Shown here: positions 9,340 through 20,153 of the stretch, in pieces
Position numbering within the stretch: position 1 is the first letter of the stretch
Layout of the letters: every line of letters starts with the position of its first letter
Assembly: GCA_019828595.1 (NCBI GenBank)
Contig: JAHQRK010000029.1
Location: 744,001 to 808,000 of the forward strand
Length of the DNA stretch: 64,000 nt
Direction: 5' to 3'
Origin: Aphanomyces cochlioides
Taxonomy: Eukaryota; Oomycota; Saprolegniomycetes; Saprolegniales; Verrucalvaceae
Program-made: the position numbers and the translations under genes
The notes under the pieces: model-generated
The model's database searches: none
Told to the model about the DNA's origin: nothing
The model's input: the letters and a program-made list of their open reading frames with translations, nothing else

Positions 9340-10709
9340 GTTTTTTCGTTTGGCAATCGAGAGGGGTCGTCTCGGCTTCTTTTTGGTCCAAACGCCCAAA
9401 ATTGCTTCTCAAGTTGGCTACACACGCTCGTCAAAAACGACCCAGATGCTGCACACGAGATGGGTATCGCGAGGGGCGATATCGGCATCCACTCCTTTCG
9501 GAAGGGCGTCGCTACCTTCGTGTCGAGCATGCCGGGAGGACCACAAGCAGTACAGGTGTGGCTCCGCGCCGGTTGGAGCCTTGGGTCGGTCCAAAGCCGG
9601 TACATCTTCCAAGTGTCAGGTGGCGATGAGTTCGTTGGACGTGCCGCTACATGTACGCCTCTTGTAGCCATCCCAGGTTATAATTCTAGACTCCACATAG
9701 GCTTGGACGTCAATGATGCCAGCTTTGCTTCGCTTCCGCCGCACTTTGCCGCTGGCGAAGCCATCTTGACTGACGCAGAGTGGAAGCACTATCTTCTTGG
9801 TTACGGCAAGTACTTCAAGTCGAGCTTTTGCGTTGCGCTGCCGTTTCTACTTGCATCTCTCGCGTATCATAGCGAGTGGCTTCAAGCAACACTGCCTGTC
9901 AACCACCCGCTGCGTGCTTCGCGCGTGTGGACTCTCGGCCTCCTCTCCCGGCTTCAGCCTCACGTTCACGCAGGTATCAGTCGCAACGAAGTCACGGGCC
10001 TAGTAGCCACCGGTGTGCCACCCACCGTTGCGCTCGCAAGACGGCTCGATCTTGTCGAGAAGGCGGTGACGGAACTCGAAACGCGTGTAACCAAGAATGT
10101 GGCCGATCTCCGCGGCGACATCCTCAACAAGCTACCCAAACTCTTGTGCGATGCTGTGTTGAGCAACTTTGACGTTAACGGCGCCGTGCCGCTCACCCGA
10201 GAGTACTTGGACACGTTCCTAGCAAACCTTCGTGAGTCCATGTCGACCCAAGGTCAAGCCTGCACAGTGCCTGAACAACCGCGATTTCTATGGTCGTAAC
10301 GGTAGCGACGTTCTCATGGGGTGGACGCCTCCACCCCGTTCAAGCGGATTTTGAGATGCCCAAGTGCAAGGTGTACAGTCTTTGGTGCATGTGGTTTGAA
10401 GGCATCCCAGCCAGCCGCATCGGTCCCTTGCGGAAGCTGCGCTCGTTTGACCTGCAGAAGCAAGGCGATGCTGCCAAGCTCTCGAAAGCCCGCAGATAGA
10501 TCGCAACTGTGGCGTCTGCAGCGGGCTATCCAAACCTACTCGACGTGGCTTCCATGGATGCAGTGTCGCGCGAGCTTGCGTATGAGCGCGGATTTTCGCA
10601 CGCGACCAAGACCATGATGCAATTGATGACACCCGACGAATGGGCCGCCCGTCGGGTAAATGAGATGAGCTACATTACTTTTTACGACATTGTACTGACA
10701 CACAAGTAG
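9340..10709 (+). pseudogene. Crypton tyrosine recombinase, carboxyl-terminal half
   Basis: The frame opens without a start near 9340 (LLFGPNAQNCFSSWL). It continues through the second half of a tyrosine recombinase catalytic domain: HSFRKG (the H-x-x-R box), AGWSLGSVQSRYIF (the nucleophile tyrosine) and GDEFVGR. It aligns with the Crypton gene at 33.5-35.5 kb. After a helical linker the frame breaks near 10275-10295. The next frame gives FSWGGRLHPVQADFEMPKC and WCMWFEG, which matches the GCR1_C-like DNA-binding tail of Cryptons. A stop at 10497-10499 interrupts it before the final stop at 10707-10709. The first half, including the first catalytic Arg, is absent here. Confidence 0.8.
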
Positions 10710-11416
10710 GAGTAGCGCTACTACCATGCATAATCTTTTGTATTCTCCATTTCTCTCGTGTCGCCCCGCTAGTTGTGGAGCCCCATTGCCCCTTTCCGTG
10801 TCGTCACAACAGCGTCCTTACGATATCCGTTTATAGAGGAATATATATTCATTTATAAGAGTATTCGCTGATGTTTCGCAAATGGGCAGCTTATATACAT
10901 AGCAAACTGAAAGTGAAATCTCTCCAGTGCCAAATTTACCAAGCCGATTGTCCTGTCACATTTGTCAATAGCTATAGCAATAGAGTTCTCTACTTTACGT
11001 ATAGTAGAATTTTACTTTACGTTCATTTCACGTTAGTGTACAAGTAGGTGTGTATGTTAAGTATTCAAAGGCTGACCAAATGCAAAAGTATTCGTTTGAA
11101 TATACACTTCTTAACACAAGTCATTCTTTTGTCTCTTCTTCTTCATCACTCTCGCAAGCATCGCTTTCATAACCCATCATGACATCTACGACGCCATCAC
11201 ATGTAGTGAAATGAGAGTTCATGTAGAGGTGGACAAGTTTCGTCACCTTGTCAGGGCTCAGAGGAAGTAGTTGATGGACTCTGAATCGTCATTGCCATCG
11301 ATCGGATCAAACCCGGGACCATGTTTATGGTGGTTTAGAGTCATAACTATTGCACCAAATTGAACCACATATCTGAAGTGCGGAAAAATTTTTCTGCTCA
11401 TCCTCAAAAATATATG
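10710..11416. other. Intergenic region, no gene seen
   Basis: AT-rich sequence with a short repeated ACTTTACGT/TTTTACTTTACG motif near 10995-11035 and a CT-rich stretch near 11130-11150. No coding content is recognisable. Confidence 0.4.
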
Positions 11417-11419
11417 TAA

Positions 11420-11974
11420 GGGCTGGTCTGGATGCCCTTCAATTTTTTTCTTCCATAAAACTCAAATGACATTTTGCAAAAATTTTCCAAAGTTCCAAAT
11501 TCACAATTCAAAATGGAATAGTTGGAGAATTTGTTATTTGTCTGGATGCCACAACTTGAGACCCACAAGAAACTTCAACATTACCGGTACAGACGATTGT
11601 TGTCATACTGCTGTGTCAGTCACTTCCTACCGGAAACTTTGAAATGTGCCAGAGATGAGCAAGGCTCGATCACTGTCGCTTCTCAGAGTGTTAGAACATG
11701 CAACAGTGATACTACTAGTAATATATAATGTGTGCGTGTATTTTTGTAGAGATGACAAGCTGAATCTCAAGCTTGACTCGATCAGTGCGTTCATGACGAA
11801 AATATGTCATAAATAATAGACCAATTTGAATTTGGCCAAAACTCCAGAAAATTGTGACAAAAAATTCTTTGAAAAGGTGGCATCCAGACAGTCAAAATTG
11901 AAAATTATGGCATGTTTCGTATTATGGCATTTTTGGCATTTTTATGCCATTTTTGGTGGCATCCAGACCCGCCC
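11420..11974. mobile_element. MITE, GGGC..GTCTGGATGCC family, TAA target site
   Basis: This 555-bp non-coding element has inverted ends GGGCTGGTCTGGATGCC and, as reverse complement, GGGCGGGTCTGGATGCC. It is flanked by TAA on both sides (11417-11419, 11975-11977). A three-base TWA duplication is typical of PIF/Harbinger derivatives. Two relatives with the same ends occur at 33335-36031 and 63289-63654. The interior has AT-rich repeats of a 'GGCATTTTTGGCATTTTTATGCC' kind at 11915-11955. Confidence 0.75.
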
Positions 11975-12003
11975 TAAAGTAAGGATCGCCAAACTGCGTA
12001 GTA

Positions 12004-13251
12004 TTAGACGATAGAAGCCTTAGCACAATGACGCTCACACCTCAAGACAGGACAGACGAAAGGATTCGTCGGGTTAGCGTAAATATGCTTTGGCGTGCAT
12101 GTCTTGCCTTCTTGGTCGTTCTTCTGCTTCCCAAACGACACAACGAGTGAGTCATCTACAAGCGAATAGTTAAGAATCAAATACGTTGTCGCTAGAAGAT
12201 ACCAAGCCACGTCACGTGATCAAACAGTATAGTCGAGCACGAGACAGCCTGAGCCATCAAGTTCCAGCACATCGTGAGAAAGCAGTGCACCATCGCGTGC
12301 AAGTGCGGGTCGGTGAGTGCCTCTGTCGACCGGCGCGCCAAGTAGAAGAACCCTTTTAAGCACCACAGTAGCCTTCAATTAAGGTTAAACTCCACGAACC
12401 TTGCTTCACAATAGGATGTTTTCCCTCTTGGATAGCCATATCGCCTTCTTGCTTGAGAGTTCCAACTTTTCGACAGTAGCCCTTGCCAAACGCTAGCACC
12501 AATATTCAAGATAGTCATAGATGTGCACGTACATTTCAGCGTGGTGCAGAGATCTTGCGGCATGTCAACCTTGGCTTCTTTGTGAAGGTAAACAAGAGCG
12601 CTTGATGCATTGCCGACGTGCGACGCCGATGTAAATTGACGGGGTACGAGCGGCACACCGCGTTTATCGCATTGATAGTCATAAACCATAGGTAGGCTCG
12701 AGCGACTTCAGCCGGACGTGGCAAAGTGACGTTGTCGTTACTGACAAGCGTGGCATGGCGCAACTTAAGCCACTGTACAAGGCGCTTGTTCAAGGCATTG
12801 TAGCGATTCACAGTCGTCTTGACACGGCAGCCAGCAATGATACTGGCGCCCGTCTCGTCCTCGTCTGAATGTGCCTCTTCTCGTGGAGGGCTCGAATCAT
12901 CCTTGCGTTAGAGATGTCATTCAGATATAGTAAGTCAACACGGATGTAAACTACCTCTAGCAAATTTGCCATCGTGGTCTTGCGTGAATGCGGGATTAAT
13001 ACCGCTGATGCGCGTGTTGCGCTTGTGTCTGTGAAGCCCTTCTGTCCTGATGCCTTAACGCGGCGTTTACCGGATGCTTCGTGGATGTTGACATACGTCA
13101 TTGTTGTAGACACTGGCTCCTCGGCGGTGACAGTCGCTGGCGACACCTTGGCCTTCCTGTTCCTTTTCGTTGGGCATGCGTTATCGAGCTCCGTGGAACC
13201 ATCAACCGCTGTCGACGTTAGTGTTTCCTCGCCGCCACCGACTGCTACCAC
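12004..13251 (-). pseudogene. Crypton tyrosine recombinase, amino-terminal half
   Basis: Several frames on the minus strand together match the first half of a Crypton recombinase. In 12375-12811 there is a core-binding-like region (YNALNKRLVQWL; RPAEVARAYLWFM; then after a shift SASHVGNASSALVYLHKEAK). Near 12365-12480 the pattern LKQEGDMAIQEGKHP is seen. Near 12245-12330 LTMCWNLMAQAVSCST aligns with LTLTWNLMCRSRSTQS of the copy at 34.9 kb, but the catalytic Arg has been lost. In 12004-12150 the motif TPKHIYANPTNP matches PKHIYANPLKP. The sequence stops there, before the H-x-x-R and Tyr boxes. The stretch 12808-13251 may be the amino-terminal extension. The gene is inactive. Confidence 0.65.
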
Positions 13252-14005
13252 CGTCGTCGCCGTGGTGCTCGCCCGCCGTTTCGACGCATGGCGCTGTCGT
13301 GCTGCCCTTCAGATTCGATGCAAAATGCAATGTGCAAGCCACTTTGCGTGGGGAGTCCACCATACAAATTTCAAGTTACATTGCGCCTTGTATGCGTAAA
13401 CGTGAGGAATGCGTGATAGCAGCGCGTTCCATACAAACATCAAGTCAAACCACTACCACGCATGTTCCCGAACTCCGATTTACGCAACTATTTGTTGCGT
13501 TGGGCTTGACGAGCCGATAGAGATTTCCAATAGTTTTCGTAAACCTATGGGATGTTCAATTGCTAAACCATTTGTAACTGCGATGTGGGTGGCCATGTTT
13601 TCAACACAACCGACCCTGCATTGACTCTGCGAGCTCAATAAACACTTCGACGCAAGCGTGGACGGATACGATGAGGACGAGGATGCGTTCTGATCGAGCA
13701 TCCCCACGTGGTCAATCACTTCATTTAGCGTGAATATCCATCAAACACACAATCGTCGGACACCACATGAAGTTGGGACCACTTCGCCAGACAGGCGTAG
13801 CATAAAGCTACGACTTTATTGCGCCCTTTTTGCTTCATCGTGGGCCTGCATCGACTGGCAAGTCTCATTACTATTTCTCTGGCTGGAAAACTAGACCAAA
13901 TTTAGCAAATCGATATAGTAGCAAACTGTTAATATATTATAGACGTAGTTCCTTGACTATTAATATAATAGACAAGGGCATAGATTTCCACCACGTCGCA
14001 AAAAT
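13252..14005. other. Intergenic region, no gene seen
   Basis: This is the downstream region of the intact permease gene. Several short open stretches exist on both strands, none with recognisable content. An AT-rich patch with two copies of a TTAATATAAT-like sequence is at 13925-13975. Confidence 0.4.
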
Positions 14006-15619
14006 CTACGGCGGCGCGGGCGACACTTGCGGCCGTGCAAACTTCTTGGCGAGCGACGCTCTCGACGCTTGACTGGTCGGTCGTTTGGACGACGACGTCG
14101 CTTTCGACTTCTTTTTCCTCCGCATCCGATTGAATCTCATGACGCTAAACTTGAAAATCGACGCGTATTCTTCCCTCGACACGGTCTGCCGCAGTTTGCA
14201 ACACTGCCAGTAATACGCCGTCATGACGAGCACAAAGCCGCATGCGGAGAGGATGGCAATGCCACGGTCGCCTTGGAAGCCGCCCGCGATCGATAGAAAG
14301 AGCAAGAACGAGACAAACCAGACATAGTACGCGCCGAGCAACCCATACGGACTCTTGTACCCCGTCGTGTCGATTCTGTAGGTGGTCCGGAGCAAGACAA
14401 AGCCATACGTCTGGCTCGCGTAGCAGATGCACGCCGCGACGATCGAGATGTTCTGGAGCGTCTTTTGAAACTCGTCGCTAAAGAACGAGACGATGCACAA
14501 GAGATAGCCAAAGATCGACGCGACGACCATCGCGCGCAAGGTCGTCGGTTGGCCACGGATGCCCAGAAACGCCGGCAATAAGTTGGAGTCGGCCATCGCC
14601 TGCGTCAAGCGAGCGTACGGAATGAAGAACCCAAACGCCATGCCCATCTGCGCGGGGATCATCATCCACTCGGCCACGTCGGACGACAAGCCAAGGCCGA
14701 GACTTAGCCCGCGGTTCAAAAAGTACTGGTCTTCATGCGTCGTGCCCAAGCCGGGGGGCATCGCCGCGACGACCAAGTTGAGCGCCAAGAACGACGCAAA
14801 GAGCGTCCATGTCGCCGCGACCGTCCCGCGAGGCACGGCATACGCGGGGTTTTCCACAAACCCAGTCACGACCGTCAGCGCTTCAATGCCAGCGTAGCCG
14901 ACGGTCGTCGCGGGTAGCAGCTTGAAGAACGCCGAGCTCACGTCGCCTTTGGCCCACGTTGTCTCGTTCGTGTCGGGATCCATGACGAGGACGCCATACG
15001 TCGCCAAGTCCAAGTACGGCATCGACCCAAAGACATACAAAACCATCGGCAAGAGGCAAATGATCGCAAAGACGAGCATGAACCGCCAGACGTACTTGCC
15101 CCTCGACTCGAGGAGCGCGATAAAGACGACGTATTGGACCAACCACAGGAGCGGCTTGACGCGCGCGTCCCATCCAAAGTAGTCGGTCGCGTAGTTGGCG
15201 ACAAACAAGATCGAGACCGAGCCAAACGAAATGTACTCGAGCAGCTCGAGGCAGCCCAAGATAAAGCCAGGATAAAAGCCAAGGACCGCGCGGGCGAGAC
15301 CGTACGAGCCACCGGGGACTTTGCCACTCACTTCCGAGATGCACGCCACGTACACGACAAACGACGTGCTCATCATGAGCGACGCACAGAAGAACGGGAC
15401 AAATCCAGCCGAGTAGCGCTCGTTCCAGTCGTAGTACTGGCCGCCCATGACGGCGACCATGCCGAGCGCCCAAATGTGATAGACATTGGCTTTGTCCGAT
15501 GGATCGACGGCAGGCCGATCGACGTCGACGATCGCGCATTCTCCAACTGTACTAGACGGCCCTGTTTTCGCTGCTGCGGGCACGACAGAGATGGTCGAGA
15601 TCGCGCTGTTCTTGGACAT
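14006..15619 (-). CDS. APC-superfamily amino acid/polyamine permease, intact copy
   Basis: The protein is 537 residues from the ATG at 15617-15619; a longer open frame exists, but it would need a non-ATG start. About 12 hydrophobic segments are visible. A hydrophilic amino terminus of about 50 residues precedes HIWALGMVAVMGGQYYDW. The motif GGSYGLARAVLGFYPGF after the second to third segments is the conserved APC signature region. TTVGYAGIEALTVVTGF and IPYARLTQAMADSNLLP are shared by every copy in this window. The carboxyl tail is basic and Ser/Lys-rich (RRKKKSK). The family moves amino acids, polyamines or ethanolamine across the plasma or vacuolar membrane, usually with a cation; the substrate here cannot be told. 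The gene is much more GC-rich than the decayed copies, with GC-biased third positions, as expected for the copy under selection. Confidence 0.92.
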   Translation of the reverse strand: MSKNSAISTISVVPAAAKTGPSSTVGECAIVDVDRPAVDPSDKANVYHIWALGMVAVMGGQYYDWNERYSAGFVPFFCASLMMSTSFVVYVACISEVSGKVPGGSYGLARAVLGFYPGFILGCLELLEYISFGSVSILFVANYATDYFGWDARVKPLLWLVQYVVFIALLESRGKYVWRFMLVFAIICLLPMVLYVFGSMPYLDLATYGVLVMDPDTNETTWAKGDVSSAFFKLLPATTVGYAGIEALTVVTGFVENPAYAVPRGTVAATWTLFASFLALNLVVAAMPPGLGTTHEDQYFLNRGLSLGLGLSSDVAEWMMIPAQMGMAFGFFIPYARLTQAMADSNLLPAFLGIRGQPTTLRAMVVASIFGYLLCIVSFFSDEFQKTLQNISIVAACICYASQTYGFVLLRTTYRIDTTGYKSPYGLLGAYYVWFVSFLLFLSIAGGFQGDRGIAILSACGFVLVMTAYYWQCCKLRQTVSREEYASIFKFSVMRFNRMRRKKKSKATSSSKRPTSQASRASLAKKFARPQVSPAPP

Positions 15620-15899
15620 GGCGTCGATTCTACGTTGGATGGGAGTGGTTACACACACGTTGGGCTAAAAATACATGGTCCGAGTTGCACTTCATTAGAC
15701 AGTCACGTCGACAATGCATGGCTGTACTTGTGTGTGTTGACAGCACGAAAGACTAGACAGAGAGAGCCAGGGGGACTCCCCGTCACCGCAGTTTGCATTG
15801 GTGTTGTGTTCGAAAGGATTGCTCTTCATGGAACGAGGCATGTACAGTAGGCATGACAATATAGACAAGGAAGGCCGTGCCGTCCGTTTGGCGATATCG

Positions 15900-17828
15900 T
15901 CATTGATGTGACCTCTCACCTTCCCCATCGAGCCAATGTCCTCTCTCTCCGCACGAATATAGCGACGATATTGGCGTCACATTTAGCACACTATGAGTCT
16001 TTTCATGTATTCTCGTCGCTGTGGATCGCATCCGTGGCAAAATGGCTTGTCTGCATCGCGACGAGATGAGCGCGCTTGGTCTTATAGCCCACACAACAGT
16101 CGTCGTCCAGAAGGACAACTTGGTCAATAGACTCGTGCCACCACCGCCGCCGCCGCCACTCGATGGACTCTTCTTCTTCTTCTGGCGGAGTTTGTTAAAC
16201 TTCATGACGCTGAATTTAAAGATCGACGCGTATTCTTCTTGCGAGACAGTCTGCGTTGCTTGGCATCCAAAGCGAGAGTAGATCGACATCTCCCAGCTAT
16301 AAATCCAATCGTCGACAAGATCGCAATCCGATCGTCGCGTTGGAATCCACCACCGATGGATAAAATGAGAAAGAAGGCGACGAGCCAGACGTAGTATAAG
16401 CACCGAGCAAGCCATACGGGCTCTTGTATCCCGTCGTTTCAGTCTTGTAGGATGTCCGCAATAAGACAAAAGTTTGACTCGCATAGCAAATCGACGCGGC
16501 GACGATCGAGATATTCTGCAACGTGGCTTGAAATGCGTCGCTAAAGTAGGAAATGATGCACAACATGTATCCAAAGATCGACGACACGATCATGGCTCGC
16601 AGAGTCGTCTTTTGGCCTTTGACTCGAACAAACGCTGGCAATAAGTTTGAATCGGCCATCGCTTGCGTCAAGCGAGCATTCGGGATGAAGAAACTCATGG
16701 CCATGCCGAGCTGCGAAATAATCATCAACCACTTGGATAAACTGGCCGAAAAAGCCGAGACCGATGCCCAAACCTCGGTTGAGAAAGTATTCATCGGCAG
16801 ACGGCACGTCAAGGCCAGGAGGTAGCGACGCAATGGTCAAGATGATGAACATACTCGAGGCAAAGAGCGTCCACACTGCTGCCACGGTGCCTTTCGGGAT
16901 CGAAGACGCAGGATCTTTGGCAAAACCAGTCACGACTGTCAAGGATTCCATGCCAGCGTAGCCGACAGTCGTCGTCGGCAGGATCGCAAACTCACATCTC
17001 CCGTCGCCCATGTCGTCGTATTCGTCGTGGGATCCGTGAGAACGCCATGCTGCTTCAAATCCAAGTACGGAAGCGAGTTAGAGATATACAAGACGCCAGG
17101 AAGCAAGCACAAGATGGCAAAGACGAGGATGAATCGCCACATATATTTGAACTCGAGAATTGCAATAAAAACAGCGTACAGGATCAACCACACGATCGGT
17201 TCGTCGTGACGTTGCCACTCAAAGTACTCGGTCTGCGAATCCAGCCACGTATAAAATCGAGACGGAGCCAAACGAAACGTACTCGAGGAGTTCAAGGCAG
17301 CCGAGCATAAATCCAGGATAAAAGCCAAGGACAGCACGGGCCAAGCCGTAGGAGCCACGGGGGACATTGCCACCAACCTCTGAAATACACGCCACATCGG
17401 CGATAAACATGGTCCCCATCATGACTTGGGAGCAAAAGAATGGAATCAATCCCGTCGCGTAACGCAGTATTCCATCCATAGTAATGACCGCCAATGACGC
17501 AAAGAATGCCAAGCGCCCAAATATGAATGGCGCTGGCGCAGTCTTCCGCATCGATCTTGGCCTTTTGAACGTTTACAACGGCGTATCCTCCTGTTGGACC
17601 GGCAGAGCTCGCTGTTCGCCCGGAACGATCCGCGTGGGTCGTTGGCTTTTTCTCGACCGTGATTCGACAGGGACTTGGTCCGCTGCGTGCTTTCATATCT
17701 TTGTCGTCCGCCCCGAGGTAGACGCAAATTTCTTGAGATGGCCGTTGGGATCGTTTTGCTCGCTCGTGGATGCAAAAATATCTCTCGACAGCAGCATGGC
17801 GGGTCGAACGAAACGGCAAAACGTGCAT
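15900..17828 (-). pseudogene. APC permease paralogue with many frameshifts
   Basis: Successive open pieces cover nearly the whole permease: the amino terminus with HIWALGILCVIGGHYYGW (17.5-17.6 kb), RGSYGLARAVLGFYPGF (17.3 kb), TTWATGDVS (17.0 kb), TTVGYAGMESLTVVTGF (16.9 kb), FIPNARLTQAMADSNLLP (16.65 kb), YKSPYGLLGAY (16.4 kb) and the conserved EEYASIFKFSVMKFN tail (16.2 kb). At least five frame changes separate them, and the region YVWRF is reduced. The tail has a Gly run (SPSSGGGGGGG). It is the left partner of a 773-bp inverted duplication with 18245-19017. It is not functional as a single protein. Confidence 0.85.
16104..16876 (-). repeat. Left arm of a 773-bp inverted duplication
   Basis: Read as reverse complement, this arm matches 18245-19017 base for base over long stretches, including the same frameshifts. 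It ends at GTCCTTCTGGACG. The two arms are separated by 1,368 bp. It covers the carboxyl half of the permease pseudogene. Confidence 0.9.
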
Positions 17829-18244
17829 ATCTTATCTGAACGAAGACAAGTTGTCAACTTGCACCACACTGGCGTCGCTCTCGTCTGTAATGCTGATCCA
17901 GGAGACGTTTCCCCGCCGTCTCAACTTGAGATTTGTACAAGGAAAGCCCCTCGGAGCGTTTTTGACATCGTTCGCTTGACGAGATCGACCTCTCTCGCTG
18001 CAGAAGTGCAAGGATATTGTCGATATATTCACGGCCACGGCGATCGATGGCGTTGGGAAGGAAGCGATGTGTTTTATGCTCACGGCGAACCTCCACGACA
18101 AAATCGAGAAATCCAAGTCGTTGCGCTCTCCAGTGAACGATCTCACGACGACGTGCGAGTTGGTTCACCCGACTGGATATAAGCACAGCTTGTCTTCTTT
18201 CGCCCATCGCCGTTTCACGCAACCCGACGCCAGGATGGCGTCGA

Positions 18245-19017
18245 GTGTGGACACTCTTTGCCTCGAGTATGTTCATCATCTTGACCATTGCGTCGCTACC
18301 TCCTGGCCTTGACGTGCCGTCTGCCGATGAATACTTTCTCAACCGAGGTTTGGGCATCGGTCTCGGCTTTTTCGGCCAGTTTATCCAAGTGGTTGATGAT
18401 TATTTCGCAGCTCGGCATGGCCATGAGTTTCTTCATCCCGAATGCTCGCTTGACGCAAGCGATGGCCGATTCAAACTTATTGCCAGCGTTTGTTCGAGTC
18501 AAAGGCCAAAAGACGACTCTGCGAGCCATGATCGTGTCGTCGATCTTTGGATACATGTTGTGCATCATTTCCTACTTTAGCGACGCATTTCAAGCCACGT
18601 TGCAGAATATCTCGATCGTCGCCGCGTCGATTTGCTATGCGAGTCAAACTTTTGTCTTATTGCGGACATCCTACAAGACTGAAACGACGGGATACAAGAG
18701 CCCGTATGGCTTGCTCGGTGCTTATACTACGTCTGGCTCGTCGCCTTCTTTCTCATTTTATCCATCGGTGGTGGATTCCAACGCGACGATCGGATTGCGA
18801 TCTTGTCGACGATTGGATTTATAGCTGGGAGATGTCGATCTACTCTCGCTTTGGATGCCAAGCAACGCAGACTGTCTCGCAAGAAGAATACGCGTCGATC
18901 TTTAAATTCAGCGTCATGAAGTTTAACAAACTCCGCCAGAAGAAGAAGAAGAGTCCATCGAGTGGCGGCGGCGGCGGTGGTGGCACGAGTCTATTGACCA
19001 AGTTGTCCTTCTGGACG
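18245..19017 (+). repeat. Right arm of the 773-bp inverted duplication
   Basis: This is the partner of 16104-16876. Because even the frameshifts are shared, the duplication happened after the gene had decayed. Confidence 0.9.
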
Positions 19018-19089
19018 GGTTCCAAACGAACGTCAATTACTCCGATTGCACCTGGTGGTGGAGGCGCGGACAAGAAAGTGACGACTTAG
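18245..19089 (+). pseudogene. Inverted duplicate of the permease carboxyl half
   Basis: Beginning at TLFASSMFIIL, this piece repeats the carboxyl half of the 15.9-17.8 kb pseudogene in the opposite orientation, with the same breaks. The two copies diverge after KLSFWT. This copy then reads GSKRTSITPIAPGGGG and stops at 19087-19089, which may be the original tail of the protein, whereas the left copy runs into unrelated sequence. Upstream (17829-18244) there is unrelated sequence joined to the break. Confidence 0.85.
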
Positions 19090-19439
19090 TTTACTGCAAA
19101 TCCCACCAGATCTGCAATTTCCGAGATTCAAATGGCATCCAGGGGCGACTGAACTCTCGGAGTCGTCGTAAAGTTTACCCTTCTTGCGTTTTGTGGCTCA
19201 CCTTTGTCACGCCTGGCCAATTTGTCGGACCAGTATGGGGAAAACATGACAGAATCGTTTCTCCTTGGTATATAAACGTCGCCGAGCTGGGCCTTTGAAT
19301 CGGTCAACCAATCCCTTCTTGGGATAAAGCAGCACCGAGGACTGCTTTGCCTCAATTCCAGATAATATTGGCAGATTATATTGGCAAGAGCCATTCTGTA
19401 CGTCGCCGAGGTTATGACAGAGCACTGCCACCGTTCTGC

Positions 19440-20026
19440 CAGCGGATGTACGGAGTTTTCATCACAATTCTCGAATCCAAAGGCAAGTATGTCTGGCATT
19501 TTGTCTTGATCTTTGCCATCTTGTGCTTGATGTTGGGTATTGTTGGATCCGTTCGATATGCAAATTTGCAGATTCAAATTCAACGACGTGGGCGGCGACA
19601 GGAGACCTCATCACTGCTTTCTTTGCGTTGCTTCCAACGACAACCGTCGGGTATGCGGGCATTGCATCCTTGACAGTCGTCACGGGCTGTGCTAAAGATC
19701 CTTCCTACTCCATTCCAAAAGGCATTGTCGCCGCAGTTTGGACGCTCTTTGTCTCCAGCATGATATTTCTGCTGATGGCGGTCTCCTTGCCGCCAGGGCT
19801 TGACGTAACCTCTGGAGATGAATCCCTTCTCAATCGTGGGCTGAGGTTGGGTCTTGTGTCCGAGTGGTTGCTAGTTTGCCCTCAAATTGGCATGGCAATC
19901 AGTATTTTCATCCCGTACGCTCGATTGACACAAGCCATGGTAGATTCAAACTTATTGCCAGCTATAATTCTTGTCAAGGGTCAAACGACAACAAGAATGC
20001 AAGCAATGATATATCATCTAGACTAA
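19440..20026 (+). pseudogene. APC permease fragment, middle part
   Basis: The fragment starts at ITILESKGKYVWHF, shifts frame near 19550, and continues with ATGDLITAFFALLPTTTVGY, SLTVVTGCAKD, SLPPGLDV and IPYARLTQAMVDSNLLP. It breaks off after VKGQTTTRMQAM. Both ends of the protein are missing. It is a different copy from its neighbours by sequence, on the plus strand. Confidence 0.82.
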
Positions 20027-20153
20027 CTTATTATCTGGGGGGTGGGTATGCAAATTCCGATCGCAGCGCATACCAATTTGTTACATTTTCCTTCTTAACT
20101 GCAGGCGGTTGACGTGCTTGATCTATAGAAGTTTCGTTCAATTTCAAATTGGA

